A stretch of 64,000 nucleotides of DNA from Neopararhizobium haloflavum (GTDB lineage: Bacteria > Pseudomonadota > Alphaproteobacteria > Rhizobiales > Rhizobiaceae). The notes under the pieces are model-generated. The model was not told the origin of the DNA and made no database searches. It saw only the letters and a list, made by a program, of their open reading frames with translations. The position numbers and the translations under genes are program-made. Shown one piece after another: positions 37,979-48,965 of this stretch. The stretch spans positions 1-64,000 of the forward strand of contig NZ_NWUC01000009.1 in the NCBI RefSeq assembly GCF_002750855.1, written 5' to 3'. Positions within the stretch are counted from its first letter, which is position 1. Each line of letters begins with the position of its first letter.

Positions 37979-38854
37979 ATGCTTCATTCCCTCGATCACC
38001 TCGTTTTGCCGGTTGCCGACCTCGATGCATCGCGCGAACGCTATACGGCGCTGGGCTTCACCGTCGCTCCGCGCGGCGAACACCCTTTCGGCACCGAGAA
38101 CGCCTGCGTGTATTTCGCGGACGATACCTTCGTTGAGCCGTTGGCGATCCATCAGCGCGAGACCTGTGAAGCCGAGGCGCGCGCCGGCAACGTTTTCGTG
38201 GCTCGCGACCAGGCGTTCCGGTTCCGCCGAGGACTGGAAGGCTTCTCCGCCATCGTCATGGGTACCGACGATGCGGAGGCTGATCATCGCGCCTTCGCGG
38301 CGGCAGGGATTTCCGCGGGCGACATGCTGACATTTTCCCGCGCGTTTCGCGCACCGGACGGCGCGGAAGAAGAGGCATCCTTCCGCTTGGCGTTCGCGGC
38401 GGATTTGCGCGCGCCGGACGCGTTTTTCTTCACTTGCCAGCGCATCAACGTGCCGAGGGTCGACCGGTCGGCCCTGCAGCGGCATGACAATGGCGCGATG
38501 AGCATTTCTCGCGTTGTTGCCGTGGAACCGAACCCCACGGATTTCCAGTATCTGCTCCAGGACGTCATTGGCCAGCGCGAGGTTCAATCGCACTCCTTCG
38601 GGATGGACCTCGCATCGGCGAATTCAACGATATCCGTCCTGACCCCTGAAGGGTTTCGTGCCTATTTCGGCTCCACACGTGCCCCGCATGGCCGGGGCTT
38701 GCGATTTGAAGGTATCGTGTTCGGGGTCGAGGACCTTGCTATCCCGACCGCGGCATTCAATCGCAATGGCATTAGTTATCGACAGATCGGTGAGCGCATT
38801 GTCGTCGATCCGGCGATCGGCCAGGGCGCATTCTTCATCTTCGAGCAGGAGTAG
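37979..38854 (+). CDS. VOC family (glyoxalase-like) protein
   Basis: A 291-residue protein of the vicinal-oxygen-chelate fold: [31 protein letters not shown] is a classic first module with the metal-ligand His7, and a second module begins near [23 protein letters not shown]. It matches the glyoxalase_3-like group found between pyrG and kdsA in rhizobia; the reaction is unknown. Its stop lies within the ribosome-binding region of kdsA, so the two are co-translated. Start ATG at 37979; an earlier GTG start was not chosen. Confidence 0.78.
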   Translation: MLHSLDHLVLPVADLDASRERYTALGFTVAPRGEHPFGTENACVYFADDTFVEPLAIHQRETCEAEARAGNVFVARDQAFRFRRGLEGFSAIVMGTDDAEADHRAFAAAGISAGDMLTFSRAFRAPDGAEEEASFRLAFAADLRAPDAFFFTCQRINVPRVDRSALQRHDNGAMSISRVVAVEPNPTDFQYLLQDVIGQREVQSHSFGMDLASANSTISVLTPEGFRAYFGSTRAPHGRGLRFEGIVFGVEDLAIPTAAFNRNGISYRQIGERIVVDPAIGQGAFFIFEQE

Positions 38855-38858
38855 ACTG

Positions 38859-39689
38859 ATGGTCGCGCCCAATGCCGAGGTCAAGGCGGGTTCCGCCACT
38901 TTTTCCAACAGCGGACCGCTGACGCTGATTGCCGGGCCATGTCAGATGGAAAGCCGCGAGCACGCGTTCATGATGGCGGGCAGCCTGAAGGAGCTTTGCA
39001 GCGAACTTGGCATCGGTCTTGTTTACAAGTCCTCCTTCGACAAGGCCAATCGCACCTCGCTCGGCGGGACGCGCGGCCTTGGGCTGGAAAAAAGCCTTGC
39101 GGTGTTTGCGGACATCAAGAAGGAGCTTGGGCTGCCGATCCTGACGGACATTCACAATGAAGCCCAATGCCCGGTGGTCGCGGAGGTCGCGGACATCCTT
39201 CAGATCCCGGCCTTTCTCTGCCGCCAGACGGACCTCCTCATCGCCGCCGCACGCACCGGCCGGGTGATCAACGTGAAGAAGGGGCAGTTCCTTGCGCCAT
39301 GGGACATGCGGAACGTGCTGGAAAAGATAACCGAAAGCGGCAATTCCGACGTGCTGCTGACAGAGCGCGGCGCGTCTTTTGGCTACAATACGCTTGTTTC
39401 GGATATGCGGTCCTTGCCGATCATGGCGGCCCTCGGAGCACCGGTCATCTTCGACGCGACGCACTCGGTGCAGCAACCGGGCGGGCAGGGTGGTTCGAGC
39501 GGCGGCCAACGCGAGTTTGTCGAAACCCTGGCCCGCGCCGCCGTTGCCGTGGGCGTTGCCGGCGTATTCGTCGAGACTCACGAGGATCCCGACAACGCGC
39601 CGTCCGATGGGCCAAACATGGTGCCGCTCACGGAGATGCGTCGCCTGCTTGAGCGCTTGATGGCATTCGACGCCGTGGCAAAACGCTGA
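38859..39689 (+). CDS. kdsA: 3-deoxy-8-phosphooctulonate synthase
   Basis: A 276-residue enzyme making KDO-8-phosphate from PEP and arabinose 5-phosphate for lipopolysaccharide. Motifs are [60 protein letters not shown] and [14 protein letters not shown]. The NHEA/metal-binding Cys (near AGPCQ) suggests the metal-dependent class, to be checked. GGAG overlapping the upstream stop codon sets the ATG at 38859. Essential for outer-membrane assembly in most Gram-negatives. Confidence 0.95.
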   Translation: MVAPNAEVKAGSATFSNSGPLTLIAGPCQMESREHAFMMAGSLKELCSELGIGLVYKSSFDKANRTSLGGTRGLGLEKSLAVFADIKKELGLPILTDIHNEAQCPVVAEVADILQIPAFLCRQTDLLIAAARTGRVINVKKGQFLAPWDMRNVLEKITESGNSDVLLTERGASFGYNTLVSDMRSLPIMAALGAPVIFDATHSVQQPGGQGGSSGGQREFVETLARAAVAVGVAGVFVETHEDPDNAPSDGPNMVPLTEMRRLLERLMAFDAVAKR

Positions 39690-39855
39690 GCCAGCGACAA
39701 CCCGAGGCAATGTCGCGATCAACACGCTTGGTAATTCTGGCTGCCATCAGATCGCCTTGATTGTGCAGGGATCGATTGTTCCTCACGTGCGTTTCCGGGC
39801 AGGTGCGCGGGTGGAACGCCGCTTCGCCCAGCGCAATGCATCAAGGAGTATCAGA

Positions 39856-40416
39856 ATGAAGAAGCTAGTCGCCACCGTGACGTTCCTCTCCGCAACACTC
39901 GGCGCAGCAGCGCTGGCCCAGGCCGCGGACATGGGCGCGCCGGCTCCCGCGCCGCAAGCGCCTATGGTCTATCAGGAAACGGGCCCGCGGGATGGTGTTC
40001 GCATCGGCTTTCTCGACTGCTCGGTCGGCAGCGGGCTTGGCTACGTCATCGGGTCGGCCAAGTCGGTCGATTGCGTTTTCCGTTCAGCCATGGGCAGCGA
40101 ACCGCTGGATGCCTACAGCGGGACGATCCGCAAGCTTGGCGTCGATCTCGGCTATACGTCGAACCAGCGGCTGGTCTGGGCTGTGTTCGCCCCGACTGCA
40201 GGCTATCACGAAGGTTCGCTCGGCGGCCTCTACGAAGGCATTTCCGCAGAGGCAACGGTTGGCGCCGGTGTGGGCGCAAACGTTCTGGTTGGCGGAACAT
40301 CCGGATCTGTTCACCTCCAGACGGTGAGCGTCACCGGACAGCTCGGCCTGAACCTTGCGGCCGCCGGTACGTCAATGACGCTCAATCCAGTCAATCAAGC
40401 CGCCAGCGCCTACTGA
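39856..40416 (+). CDS. DUF992 exported protein
   Basis: A 186-residue secreted protein. Signal peptide MKKLVATVTFLSATLGAAALAQA is followed by a Pro/Ala linker and a domain matching DUF992 (RIGFLDCSVGSGLGYVIGSAKSVDCVF, YSGTIRKLGVDLGYT, LVWAVFAPTAGYHEGSLGGLYEGISAEATVGAGVGANVLVGG). The repeated Gly-rich strands suggest a compact periplasmic beta-sheet protein; the two Cys in the first 40 mature residues could form a disulfide. The function of DUF992 is unknown; the family is restricted mostly to alphaproteobacteria. AAGGAG 7 bases before the ATG at 39856 fixes the start. It lies between kdsA and eno and has its own terminator. Confidence 0.85.
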   Translation: MKKLVATVTFLSATLGAAALAQAADMGAPAPAPQAPMVYQETGPRDGVRIGFLDCSVGSGLGYVIGSAKSVDCVFRSAMGSEPLDAYSGTIRKLGVDLGYTSNQRLVWAVFAPTAGYHEGSLGGLYEGISAEATVGAGVGANVLVGGTSGSVHLQTVSVTGQLGLNLAAAGTSMTLNPVNQAASAY

Positions 40417-40439
40417 TCAACGGTATAAAAGCTCGGAAT

Positions 40440-41857
<1,418 letters not shown>

Positions 41858-41900
41858 GCCGGCGATTGCTGCTCAGCGACGAGGGAACGTATCCAATCTC

Positions 41901-41930
41901 AAATGGCCCCGACAACGGACGGGGCCATTT
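41901..41930. terminator. Terminator of eno
   Basis: AAATGGCCCCG and CGGGGCCATTT are a perfect 11-bp stem with an 8-base loop. The A/T ends make it symmetric; the T run is short. Confidence 0.75.
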
Positions 41931-42011
41931 GCATTCGGCCGCCGCTAACCGTCCATTAAGCACGTTCGTGGCATGCTCCAGGCGTTCCTCGATCCAGAAG
42001 TAGTGCGTAGA

Positions 42012-42320
42012 ATGTGGACCCGGCAAAAAAAGAAATCCCCGATCGGCCGTCTCGTGGTGCCGGCCATCGCCATTGCGTTTTTCACCTATTTCGGCTTCCA
42101 TGCCGTGCATGGCGCGTTCGGGTTGAATTCCAAGATGCACTTGGAACACCGATCCATGCAGCTCGAAGCGAAGCTTGCCGATCTGGTGGAGCAGCGCAAG
42201 CAGATGGAGCGGCGCGTTGCGCTTCTCGACAGCGCGACGCTTGAACGCGACATGCTGGATCAGCAGGCGCGCGCCCTGCTCAACGTCTCGCGCGATAACG
42301 AGATCACGATATACCGCTGA
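42012..42320 (+). CDS. ftsB: Septum formation initiator family protein (FtsB/DivIC-like)
   Basis: A 102-residue bitopic membrane protein. A basic cytoplasmic N-terminus (MWTRQKKKSPIGR) precedes one helix (LVVPAIAIAFFTYFGFHAVHG) and a periplasmic coiled coil with heptads (LEAKLADLVEQRKQMERRVALL). FtsB with FtsL and FtsQ links the early and late divisome. I start at the ATG at 42012 (MWTR) by family similarity; a start at 41973 is open. In the alphaproteobacterial order it sits between eno and pdhA. Confidence 0.85.
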   Translation: MWTRQKKKSPIGRLVVPAIAIAFFTYFGFHAVHGAFGLNSKMHLEHRSMQLEAKLADLVEQRKQMERRVALLDSATLERDMLDQQARALLNVSRDNEITIYR

Positions 42321-42323
42321 TAT

Positions 42324-42348
42324 GAATTAACGCAAATTCAGTTAATTC
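42324..42348. promoter_or_regulatory. Inverted repeat upstream of pdhA
   Basis: GAATTAAC and GTTAATTC are perfect 8-bp arms around a 9-base spacer in an AT-rich stretch that stands out from the GC-rich surroundings. Candidate operator for the pdh operon. Confidence 0.5.
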
Positions 42349-42374
42349 GAACTAAGTTCATAAAATTCAATGAG

Positions 42375-42394
42375 ATAGCTTGCAAGCAAGCTAT
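42375..42394. promoter_or_regulatory. Second inverted repeat upstream of pdhA
   Basis: ATAGCTTGC and GCAAGCTAT are perfect 9-bp arms around AA, 76 bases ahead of the pdhA ATG. A 2-base gap makes this a DNA palindrome rather than a good hairpin. Confidence 0.5.
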
Positions 42395-42470
42395 GCATTT
42401 GCGCTGTTGCTGCTTTCCAAGCTTTAGCTTACCTTTCCTGCAACAAGAAACGTTGTGTTGGGAGGAATGC

Positions 42471-43547
42471 ATGGCTCCGCGCAAGTCCGCGTCGTCTTCC
42501 GCTCGTCGAGCGACATCGGCAAGAAAGTCTCCTGCAAGATCGACATCCGGCAGCGGCAAATCCTCAATCGCCGCGCCTGCGCCCGTCGACTTCAAGAAGG
42601 AGGAAGAGCTCCAGGCCTACAACGATATGCTGCTGATCCGCCGCTTCGAGGAGAAGGCCGGCCAGCTCTATGGCATGGGATTCATCGGCGGCTTCTGCCA
42701 TCTGTATATCGGGCAGGAAGCGGTCGTCGTCGGCATGCAGATGGCGCTGAAGGAAGGCGATCAGGTCATCACCGGCTATCGCGACCATGGCCATATGCTG
42801 GCGACCGGCATGAGCCCGCGCGGCGTGATGGCAGAGCTGACCGGGCGAAAGGATGGCTATTCGCGCGGCAAGGGCGGCTCGATGCACATGTTCTCGAAAG
42901 AGAAGGGCTTCTACGGTGGCCATGGCATTGTCGGCGCACAGGTGTCGCTGGGGACCGGCCTTGCCTTTGCCAACCGTTACCGCGAGAACGACAACATCTC
43001 TCTGACCTATTTCGGTGACGGCGCGGCCAATCAGGGCCAGGTCTATGAGAGCTTCAACATGGCGGCGCTCTGGAAGCTACCGGTCGTCTACATCATCGAG
43101 AACAACCGGTACGCCATGGGTACGTCGGTGGCGCGCGCTTCGGCACAGCAGGATTTCTCGCAGCGCGGGGCGTCGTTCAATATTCCCGGCATTCAGGTCG
43201 ATGGCATGGACGTGCGTGCGGTCAAGGCTGCGGGCGATCTGGCCGCCGAGCACTGCCGTTCCGGAAACGGTCCGATCATCCTGGAGATGCTCACATACCG
43301 GTATCGCGGGCATTCGATGTCCGACCCGGCCAAGTACCGCACGAAGGACGAAGTGCAGAAGATGCGCTCGGAACAGGATCCCATCGAGCAGGTTCGCAAG
43401 CGACTCCTCGACAAGAAATGGGCAAGCGAGGACGAACTCAAGGCAATGGACAAGAAGGTTCGCGACAACGTCGCCGACAGCGCTGATTTTGCCCAGCAGA
43501 ATCCGGAGCCGGACGCGTCCGAGCTCTACACCGACATTCTGATCTAA
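42471..43547 (+). CDS. pdhA: Pyruvate dehydrogenase E1, alpha subunit
   Basis: A 358-residue thiamine-diphosphate subunit that decarboxylates pyruvate together with PdhB. A basic, Ser/Ala-rich N-terminal tail (first 35 residues) precedes the domain. The ThDP motif [20 protein letters not shown] ... IIENN is intact, and the [17 protein letters not shown] and [20 protein letters not shown] segments (the regulatory-loop region in eukaryotic E1) are present. GGGAGG stands before the ATG at 42471. First gene of pdhA-pdhB-pdhC-SGNH-lpd. Confidence 0.96.
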   Translation: MAPRKSASSSARRATSARKSPARSTSGSGKSSIAAPAPVDFKKEEELQAYNDMLLIRRFEEKAGQLYGMGFIGGFCHLYIGQEAVVVGMQMALKEGDQVITGYRDHGHMLATGMSPRGVMAELTGRKDGYSRGKGGSMHMFSKEKGFYGGHGIVGAQVSLGTGLAFANRYRENDNISLTYFGDGAANQGQVYESFNMAALWKLPVVYIIENNRYAMGTSVARASAQQDFSQRGASFNIPGIQVDGMDVRAVKAAGDLAAEHCRSGNGPIILEMLTYRYRGHSMSDPAKYRTKDEVQKMRSEQDPIEQVRKRLLDKKWASEDELKAMDKKVRDNVADSADFAQQNPEPDASELYTDILI

Positions 43548-43566
43548 GCGCGCGGGAGAGACGCAC

Positions 43567-44976
43567 ATGTCCGTAGAAATTCTGATGCCCGCGCTGTCGC
43601 CGACGATGGAAGAGGGCACACTTTCCAAATGGCTCAAGAAGGAAGGCGACAATGTCACCGCGGGTGACGTGATCGCCGAAATCGAGACCGACAAGGCGAC
43701 GATGGAGGTCGAGGCGGTCGATGAAGGCACGATCGCAAAGATCGTGGTTTCCGAAGGAACCGAGAACGTCAAGGTCAATGCCGTGATCGCCATCCTTGCC
43801 GAGGAGGGCGAAGACGCTGCGGAAGCTGCCGCCAGTGGCGGCAAGAAGGATGCTGCCAAGTCGTCGGACGCTTCCGCATCAGATGCGCAGGACAACGACA
43901 AAGCCGAGGACGCGTCCGACAAGTCGGAAAAGGCCCCGGCGCTGCCGAAAGCGGACGTGCAGTCCGATCCCGACATTCCCGAAGGCACGGAGATGGTGCC
44001 TACCACCGTGCGCGAAGCGCTGCGCGACGCGATGGCCGAGGAGATGCGCCGCGACGGCGACGTATTCATCATGGGTGAGGAGGTCGCGGAATATCAGGGC
44101 GCCTACAAGATCACGCAAGGCCTGCTGGACGAATTCGGCGCCAAGCGCGTCGTCGATACGCCGATCACCGAGCATGGTTTTGCCGGTGTGGGCGTTGGCG
44201 CGGCAATGGCCGGGCTGAAGCCGATCGTCGAATTCATGACCTTCAATTTCGCGATGCAGGCGATCGACCAGATCGTCAATTCTGCAGCCAAGACGCTCTA
44301 CATGGCCGGCGGCCAGATGGGTGCGCCGATCGTCTTCCGTGGTCCGAATGGTGCAGCGGCGCGCGTCGCCGCACAGCACTCTCAGTGTTATGCCGCGTGG
44401 TATGGTCATATTCCCGGACTGAAGGTCGTGATGCCCTATACGGCTGCCGACGCAAAAGGGCTGCTCAAGGCCGCAATCCGTGACCCGAATCCGGTCATCT
44501 TCCTGGAGAACGAGATTCTCTACGGACAGACATTCGATGTGCCGAAGATGGACGATTTCGTCCTGCCGATCGGCAAAGCGCGCATCCACAAGACCGGGAG
44601 CGATGCAACGATCGTCTCGTTCGGCATCGGCATGACCTACGCCGTGAAGGCCGCCGAAGAGTTGGCCGGCATGGATATCGATGTCGAACTGATCGACCTT
44701 CGCACGATCCGCCCGATGGACCTGCCGACCGTCATCGAATCGGTCAAGAAAACGGGGCGCCTGGTGACGGTGGAGGAGGGTTTCCCGCAGTCGTCCGTAG
44801 GAACGGAAATCGCTACCCGCGTGATGCAGCAGGCTTTCGACTATCTAGATGCGCCGATCGTCACGGTCGCCGGCAAGGATGTTCCGATGCCCTATGCGGC
44901 CAATCTGGAGAAGCTGGCACTGCCGAATGTCCAGGAAGTCGTCGATGCAGTGAAAGCCGTCACTTACAAAGCCTGA
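43567..44976 (+). CDS. pdhB: Pyruvate dehydrogenase E1, beta subunit with N-terminal lipoyl domain
   Basis: A 469-residue protein: residues 1-80 are a lipoyl domain (lipoylated Lys43 in [11 protein letters not shown]), then an Ala/Asp/Lys-rich linker (about 85-135), then the E1-beta transketolase-like domain starting [23 protein letters not shown], with [17 protein letters not shown] and [17 protein letters not shown]. Most E1-beta subunits are about 330 residues with no lipoyl domain; the fused form is typical of alphaproteobacteria. The lipoyl domain is nearly identical to that of pdhC, indicating duplication or gene conversion. Confidence 0.96.
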   Translation: MSVEILMPALSPTMEEGTLSKWLKKEGDNVTAGDVIAEIETDKATMEVEAVDEGTIAKIVVSEGTENVKVNAVIAILAEEGEDAAEAAASGGKKDAAKSSDASASDAQDNDKAEDASDKSEKAPALPKADVQSDPDIPEGTEMVPTTVREALRDAMAEEMRRDGDVFIMGEEVAEYQGAYKITQGLLDEFGAKRVVDTPITEHGFAGVGVGAAMAGLKPIVEFMTFNFAMQAIDQIVNSAAKTLYMAGGQMGAPIVFRGPNGAAARVAAQHSQCYAAWYGHIPGLKVVMPYTAADAKGLLKAAIRDPNPVIFLENEILYGQTFDVPKMDDFVLPIGKARIHKTGSDATIVSFGIGMTYAVKAAEELAGMDIDVELIDLRTIRPMDLPTVIESVKKTGRLVTVEEGFPQSSVGTEIATRVMQQAFDYLDAPIVTVAGKDVPMPYAANLEKLALPNVQEVVDAVKAVTYKA

Positions 44977-44991
44977 GGGAGGGCGGACGAG

Positions 44992-46365
44992 ATGCCAATC
45001 AACATCACAATGCCCGCCCTGTCTCCGACAATGGAAGAGGGCAATCTGGCGAAGTGGCTCGTGAAGGAGGGAGATACCGTCTCCTCTGGCGATGTGATCG
45101 CCGAAATAGAAACCGACAAGGCAACGATGGAAGTGGAGGCCGTCGATGAGGGAACGGTCGCCAAGATCGTCGTTCCCGCAGGGACCGAGGGCGTCAAGGT
45201 CAATGCGGTCATCGCCGTACTCGCCGAAGAGGGTGAAGATGTGAGCGAGGCTGCCAAGGGCGGCGGATCGGACGGTGCGGCCGAGAAATCTGCAAAGGAA
45301 GAGCGTAAGAAGGATGCGCAGTCCGAAGCGGGCGCTTCGAAACAGGCGCAGCCGGATGGCGGGACTGCGCCGGCCGATGCCAAGCCTATCGCCGACAAGA
45401 CACCGACTGCCGGCACCGAAGCGCCGAGGAAGAACGGCGAACGCATCTTTGCATCACCGCTCGCGCGCCGCATGGCGAAAGAGGCCGGTCTTGACCTCTC
45501 TGCCGTCTCGGGCTCAGGCCCGAAAGGCAGGATCGTGAAAACCGACATCGAGGCGGCTGCAAAGGGCGGTGCGGCGAAGTCGGCTGGCAGTGTCGGCGAT
45601 GGCGCAGCCGCTCCGACGGCCAAGGCGCCGAGCGATGCGCAGGTTCTTAAGAATTTCGCCGAAGGTTCGTATGAACTCGTCGCGCATGACGGCATGCGCA
45701 AGACGATCGCCAAACGTCTCGTTGAAGCCAAACAGACGATCCCGCATTTCTACGTCGCGGTCGATTGCGAGCTCGATGCATTGCTGGCGCTGCGCAAGCA
45801 GCTGAACGAGGCGGCGCCCGCGAAGGACGAGAAGCCTGCCTACAAGCTTTCGGTCAACGACATGGTCATCAAGGCGCTGGCTCTCGCGCTCAGGGACGTT
45901 CCCGATGCCAATGTGTCGTGGACCGAGTCGGCAATGGTCAAGCACAAGCATGCCGATGTCGGCGTTGCCGTCTCGATCCCAGGCGGGCTGATCACGCCGA
46001 TCATCCGCAAGGCCGAAGAAAAGACACTGTCGGCGATTTCCAACGAGATGAAGGATCTTGGCAAACGGGCCAAGGAACGCAAGCTGAAGCCGGAGGAGTA
46101 TCAGGGCGGAACGACGGCGGTTTCCAACATGGGCATGATGGGCGTCAAGAATTTCTCGGCCGTCATCAACCCGCCGCATGCAACGATCCTGGCGGTCGGC
46201 GCGGGAGAGAAGCGTCCGGTCGTGAAGAACGGCGACCTTGCCATTGCGGAAGTCATGACCGTTACGCTTTCGACCGACCATCGCTGTGTCGACGGTGCGC
46301 TGGGGGCGGAACTGCTCGCCGCTTTCAAGCGCTATATCGAGCACCCGATGGGTATGCTGGTCTAG
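44992..46365 (+). CDS. pdhC: Dihydrolipoamide acetyltransferase (E2) of pyruvate dehydrogenase
   Basis: A 457-residue E2. It has one lipoyl domain (1-80, Lys43 in [11 protein letters not shown]), a flexible linker rich in Ala/Gly/Lys, the E3/E1-binding domain ([34 protein letters not shown], about 153-187), a second linker, and the acyltransferase catalytic domain with active-site His430 in [14 protein letters not shown]. It forms the core of the complex and transfers the acetyl group to CoA. It follows pdhB by 15 bases. Confidence 0.96.
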   Translation: MPINITMPALSPTMEEGNLAKWLVKEGDTVSSGDVIAEIETDKATMEVEAVDEGTVAKIVVPAGTEGVKVNAVIAVLAEEGEDVSEAAKGGGSDGAAEKSAKEERKKDAQSEAGASKQAQPDGGTAPADAKPIADKTPTAGTEAPRKNGERIFASPLARRMAKEAGLDLSAVSGSGPKGRIVKTDIEAAAKGGAAKSAGSVGDGAAAPTAKAPSDAQVLKNFAEGSYELVAHDGMRKTIAKRLVEAKQTIPHFYVAVDCELDALLALRKQLNEAAPAKDEKPAYKLSVNDMVIKALALALRDVPDANVSWTESAMVKHKHADVGVAVSIPGGLITPIIRKAEEKTLSAISNEMKDLGKRAKERKLKPEEYQGGTTAVSNMGMMGVKNFSAVINPPHATILAVGAGEKRPVVKNGDLAIAEVMTVTLSTDHRCVDGALGAELLAAFKRYIEHPMGMLV

Positions 46366-46375
46366 GAGAACGGTC

Positions 46376-47014
46376 ATGAAGACCGTTCTGTGCTTCGGCG
46401 ATTCCCTTACCTGGGGTGCCGACGCCGAGACCGGCGGGCGGCATCCCTTCGGGTATCGCTGGCCGAACGTACTGCAGAAGGCGCTGGGCGATGGCGTTCA
46501 TGTGATCGCCGAAGGCCTCGGCGGTCGCACCACCGCCTATGACGACCCGACGGCACTGGCCGAGCGCAGCGGGACCAAGATGCTGCCAACGCTGCTTTCG
46601 AGCCATGAGCCGCTCGATCTGGTCGTCATCATGCTTGGCTCGAACGACATGAAGCCGAAGGTGGCGGGCCGGGCGATCGACGCCATGCTGGGCATGGAGC
46701 GCCTGGTCGAACAGGTGAAGCACCATGCCTGGCGCCAGGAAAGCGATCCACCCGACGTCCTGCTTGTCGCACCGCCAGTGCTCTGTGAAACGGCGAACCC
46801 CATCTTCGGGGCGATCTATGCCGGATCGATCGAGGAATCCAAGATGATCGCCTCCTACTACGCCGACCTGGCAGACGAAATGGGTTGTGGCTTCTTCGAT
46901 GCCGCCTCCGTTGCCACCACGACGCCACTCGACGGCGTTCACCTCGACGCCGAAAACACGCGCGCCATCGGCAAGGGCCTGGCGCCAATCGTCCGGGTCA
47001 TGCTCGGACTTTAA
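46376..47014 (+). CDS. SGNH/GDSL-type hydrolase
   Basis: A 212-residue esterase-like protein: block I CFGDSLTWGAD (nucleophile Ser near 10), the Gly in GLGGRTTAYDDP, block III LGSNDMKP, and block V with the Asp/His pair in LDGVHLDAENTRAIG, all four family blocks. It resembles aryl esterases (multi-domain lipase class) and has no signal peptide, so it acts in the cytoplasm. Placement between pdhC and lpd, 10 bases after pdhC and 20 before lpd, is intriguing but also seen in other rhizobia; no link to pyruvate metabolism is shown. Confidence 0.85.
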   Translation: MKTVLCFGDSLTWGADAETGGRHPFGYRWPNVLQKALGDGVHVIAEGLGGRTTAYDDPTALAERSGTKMLPTLLSSHEPLDLVVIMLGSNDMKPKVAGRAIDAMLGMERLVEQVKHHAWRQESDPPDVLLVAPPVLCETANPIFGAIYAGSIEESKMIASYYADLADEMGCGFFDAASVATTTPLDGVHLDAENTRAIGKGLAPIVRVMLGL

Positions 47015-47034
47015 CTTGCGGGAAGGAACGTTCC

Positions 47035-48480
47035 ATGGCTGACAGCTACGACGTCATCATCATCGGCTCCGGGCCGGGCGGCTATGTGACGGCCATCCGC
47101 GCCGCACAGCTGGGCTTGAAGACGGCCATCGTCGAGCGCGAACACATGGGCGGCATCTGCCTCAATTGGGGCTGCATTCCGACCAAGGCCCTGCTGCGCT
47201 CGGCCGAAATCCTCGACCACGCCAATCATGCGAAGGATTATGGTCTTACATTGGACGGCAAGATGACCGCGAAAGTGGAGGATGTCGTCAAGCGCTCACG
47301 CGGCGTCTCGTTGCGGCTCAACGGCGGCGTCGGCTTTCTGATGAAGAAGAACAAAATCGATGTGATCTGGGGTGAAGCGGAACTGACCAAGCCCGGAGAG
47401 ATCAAGGTCTCCAAGATGAAGAAGAAGGCCATGGAACCGCAGCCGCCGGCGCCGAAAGGCACCAAGGGCGAGGGGACCTATCAGGCCAAGCACGTCATTC
47501 TCGCAACCGGCGCCCGACCGCGCACGCTCCCGGGCATCGAGCCTGACGGCAAGCTGATCTGGACGTATTTTGAATCCATGGTTCCGAATGAAATGCCCAA
47601 GTCCATGATTGTCATGGGGTCCGGCGCCATCGGCATCGAATTCGCATCGTTCTACCGCTCCATGGGCTGCGACGTCACCGTCGTCGAGCTGATGTCGACG
47701 ATCATGCCCGTCGAGGACGCGGAGATTTCCGCCATCGCCCGTAAGGCGCTGGAAAAGCGTGGTATGAAGATCATAACCGACGCCAAGGTCGCCAAGGTGG
47801 AAAAGGCGGCGAACTCCGTCACCGCCCATGTCGAGACGAAGGACGGAAAGACGCAGAAGATCACGGCGGATCGGCTGATCTCCGCGGTTGGCGTTCAGGG
47901 CAACACCGAAAATCTCGGACTCGAAAAACTCGGCATCAAGACCGAGAAGGGCTGCATCGTCACTGACGGCTATGGCAAGACGAATGTCGACGGCATCTAT
48001 GCGATCGGCGATGTCGCCGGCCCGCCGATGCTGGCTCACAAGGCCGAGCATGAAGGTGTCATCTGTATCGAGAAGATCGCCGCCGTACCGGGCGTCCACG
48101 CAATGGACAAGAACAAGATTCCCGGATGCACCTACTGTCACCCGCAGGTGGCGAGTGTCGGGCTGACGGAAGCAAAAGCGAAGGAAGCGGGCCGTGATAT
48201 CCGTGTCGGCCGTTTCCAATTCGGCGCGAACGGCAAGGCGATCGCGCTTGGTGAGGACAACGGTCTGATCAAGACGATCTTCGACAAGAAGACGGGGGAA
48301 CTCCTCGGCGCGCATATGGTTGGCGCGGAAGTAACAGAACTCATCCAGGGTTTTGTAGTGGCCATGAATCTCGAGACGACCGAGGAAGAGCTCATGCACA
48401 CCATCTTCCCGCATCCGACCTTGTCCGAGATGATGAAGGAAAGTGTGCTCGACGCCTACGGCCGCGTGCTCAACGCATGA
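47035..48480 (+). CDS. lpdA: Dihydrolipoamide dehydrogenase (E3) of pyruvate dehydrogenase
   Basis: A 481-residue FAD/NAD flavoprotein reoxidising dihydrolipoamide. FAD motif IIIGSGPGGYVTAIRAAQLG, redox Cys pair C42 and C47 in GGICLNWGCIPTK, NAD-binding VMGSGAIGIEFASFY, and the C-terminal His in HTIFPHPTLSEMM. An insertion at about 128-153 rich in Lys and Pro (MKKKAMEPQPPAPKG...) sits before the ILATGARPR segment; it is absent from E. coli Lpd and typical of alphaproteobacterial PDH-type Lpd. GGAAGG before the ATG sets the start. Confidence 0.96.
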   Translation: MADSYDVIIIGSGPGGYVTAIRAAQLGLKTAIVEREHMGGICLNWGCIPTKALLRSAEILDHANHAKDYGLTLDGKMTAKVEDVVKRSRGVSLRLNGGVGFLMKKNKIDVIWGEAELTKPGEIKVSKMKKKAMEPQPPAPKGTKGEGTYQAKHVILATGARPRTLPGIEPDGKLIWTYFESMVPNEMPKSMIVMGSGAIGIEFASFYRSMGCDVTVVELMSTIMPVEDAEISAIARKALEKRGMKIITDAKVAKVEKAANSVTAHVETKDGKTQKITADRLISAVGVQGNTENLGLEKLGIKTEKGCIVTDGYGKTNVDGIYAIGDVAGPPMLAHKAEHEGVICIEKIAAVPGVHAMDKNKIPGCTYCHPQVASVGLTEAKAKEAGRDIRVGRFQFGANGKAIALGEDNGLIKTIFDKKTGELLGAHMVGAEVTELIQGFVVAMNLETTEEELMHTIFPHPTLSEMMKESVLDAYGRVLNA

Positions 48481-48583
48481 TGTGCAACTGGCGGATTTAT
48501 CAGTAAAATCGCATTAACCGGGAACCGCCCCTTTCCTGCCACGTTTCTTGTTCGACTTCACGCACGCGAAAGGAGACGGGGTC

Positions 48584-48838
48584 ATGGATCTGAACGGAAT
48601 GGGGCTGATCGGCGCCATCATCGTAGGCGGCATTGCCGGGTGGCTCGCCGAAAAGTTCATGAAGACCGATCACGGTATCTTCATGAACATCATTCTGGGC
48701 ATCATTGGTGCTGCGTTGCTCAACTTCCTCCTGAGCATCCTCGGCATCTATACGGGAACCGGCGTGCTGATATACCTGATCGTCGGGTTTATCGGCGCCT
48801 GCATCCTGATTGCGCTGGGTCGTGCGATCAGGCGATAG
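48584..48838 (+). CDS. GlsB/YeaQ/YmgE family stress-response membrane protein
   Basis: An 84-residue protein of the transglycosylase-associated (Tag) family: three short hydrophobic helices with Gly-rich turns, GLIGAIIVGGIAGWLAEKFM, NIILGIIGAALLNFLLSILG and GVLIYLIVGFIGACILIALG, ending RAIRR. These proteins are common, stress-induced, inner-membrane proteins without a proven activity. AAAGGAG precedes the ATG at 48584. Followed by a weak terminator. Confidence 0.85.
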   Translation: MDLNGMGLIGAIIVGGIAGWLAEKFMKTDHGIFMNIILGIIGAALLNFLLSILGIYTGTGVLIYLIVGFIGACILIALGRAIRR

Positions 48839-48864
48839 AAACCCTGTTCGCTATGCGTTTCAAG

Positions 48865-48891
48865 AAGGCCGCCATGCATCGTGGCGGCCTT
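48865..48891 (+). terminator. Probable terminator after the GlsB-like gene
   Basis: AAGGCCGCCA and TGGCGGCCTT are a perfect 10-bp stem with a 7-base loop; the tail ACATTT is only weakly T-rich. Confidence 0.65.
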
Positions 48892-48965
48892 ACATTTGCA
48901 TCGATGAGTGACTATAACCTGACCATGTGACGATGAGGCCCCATGGGCCGCAAACGGGAGCGATA

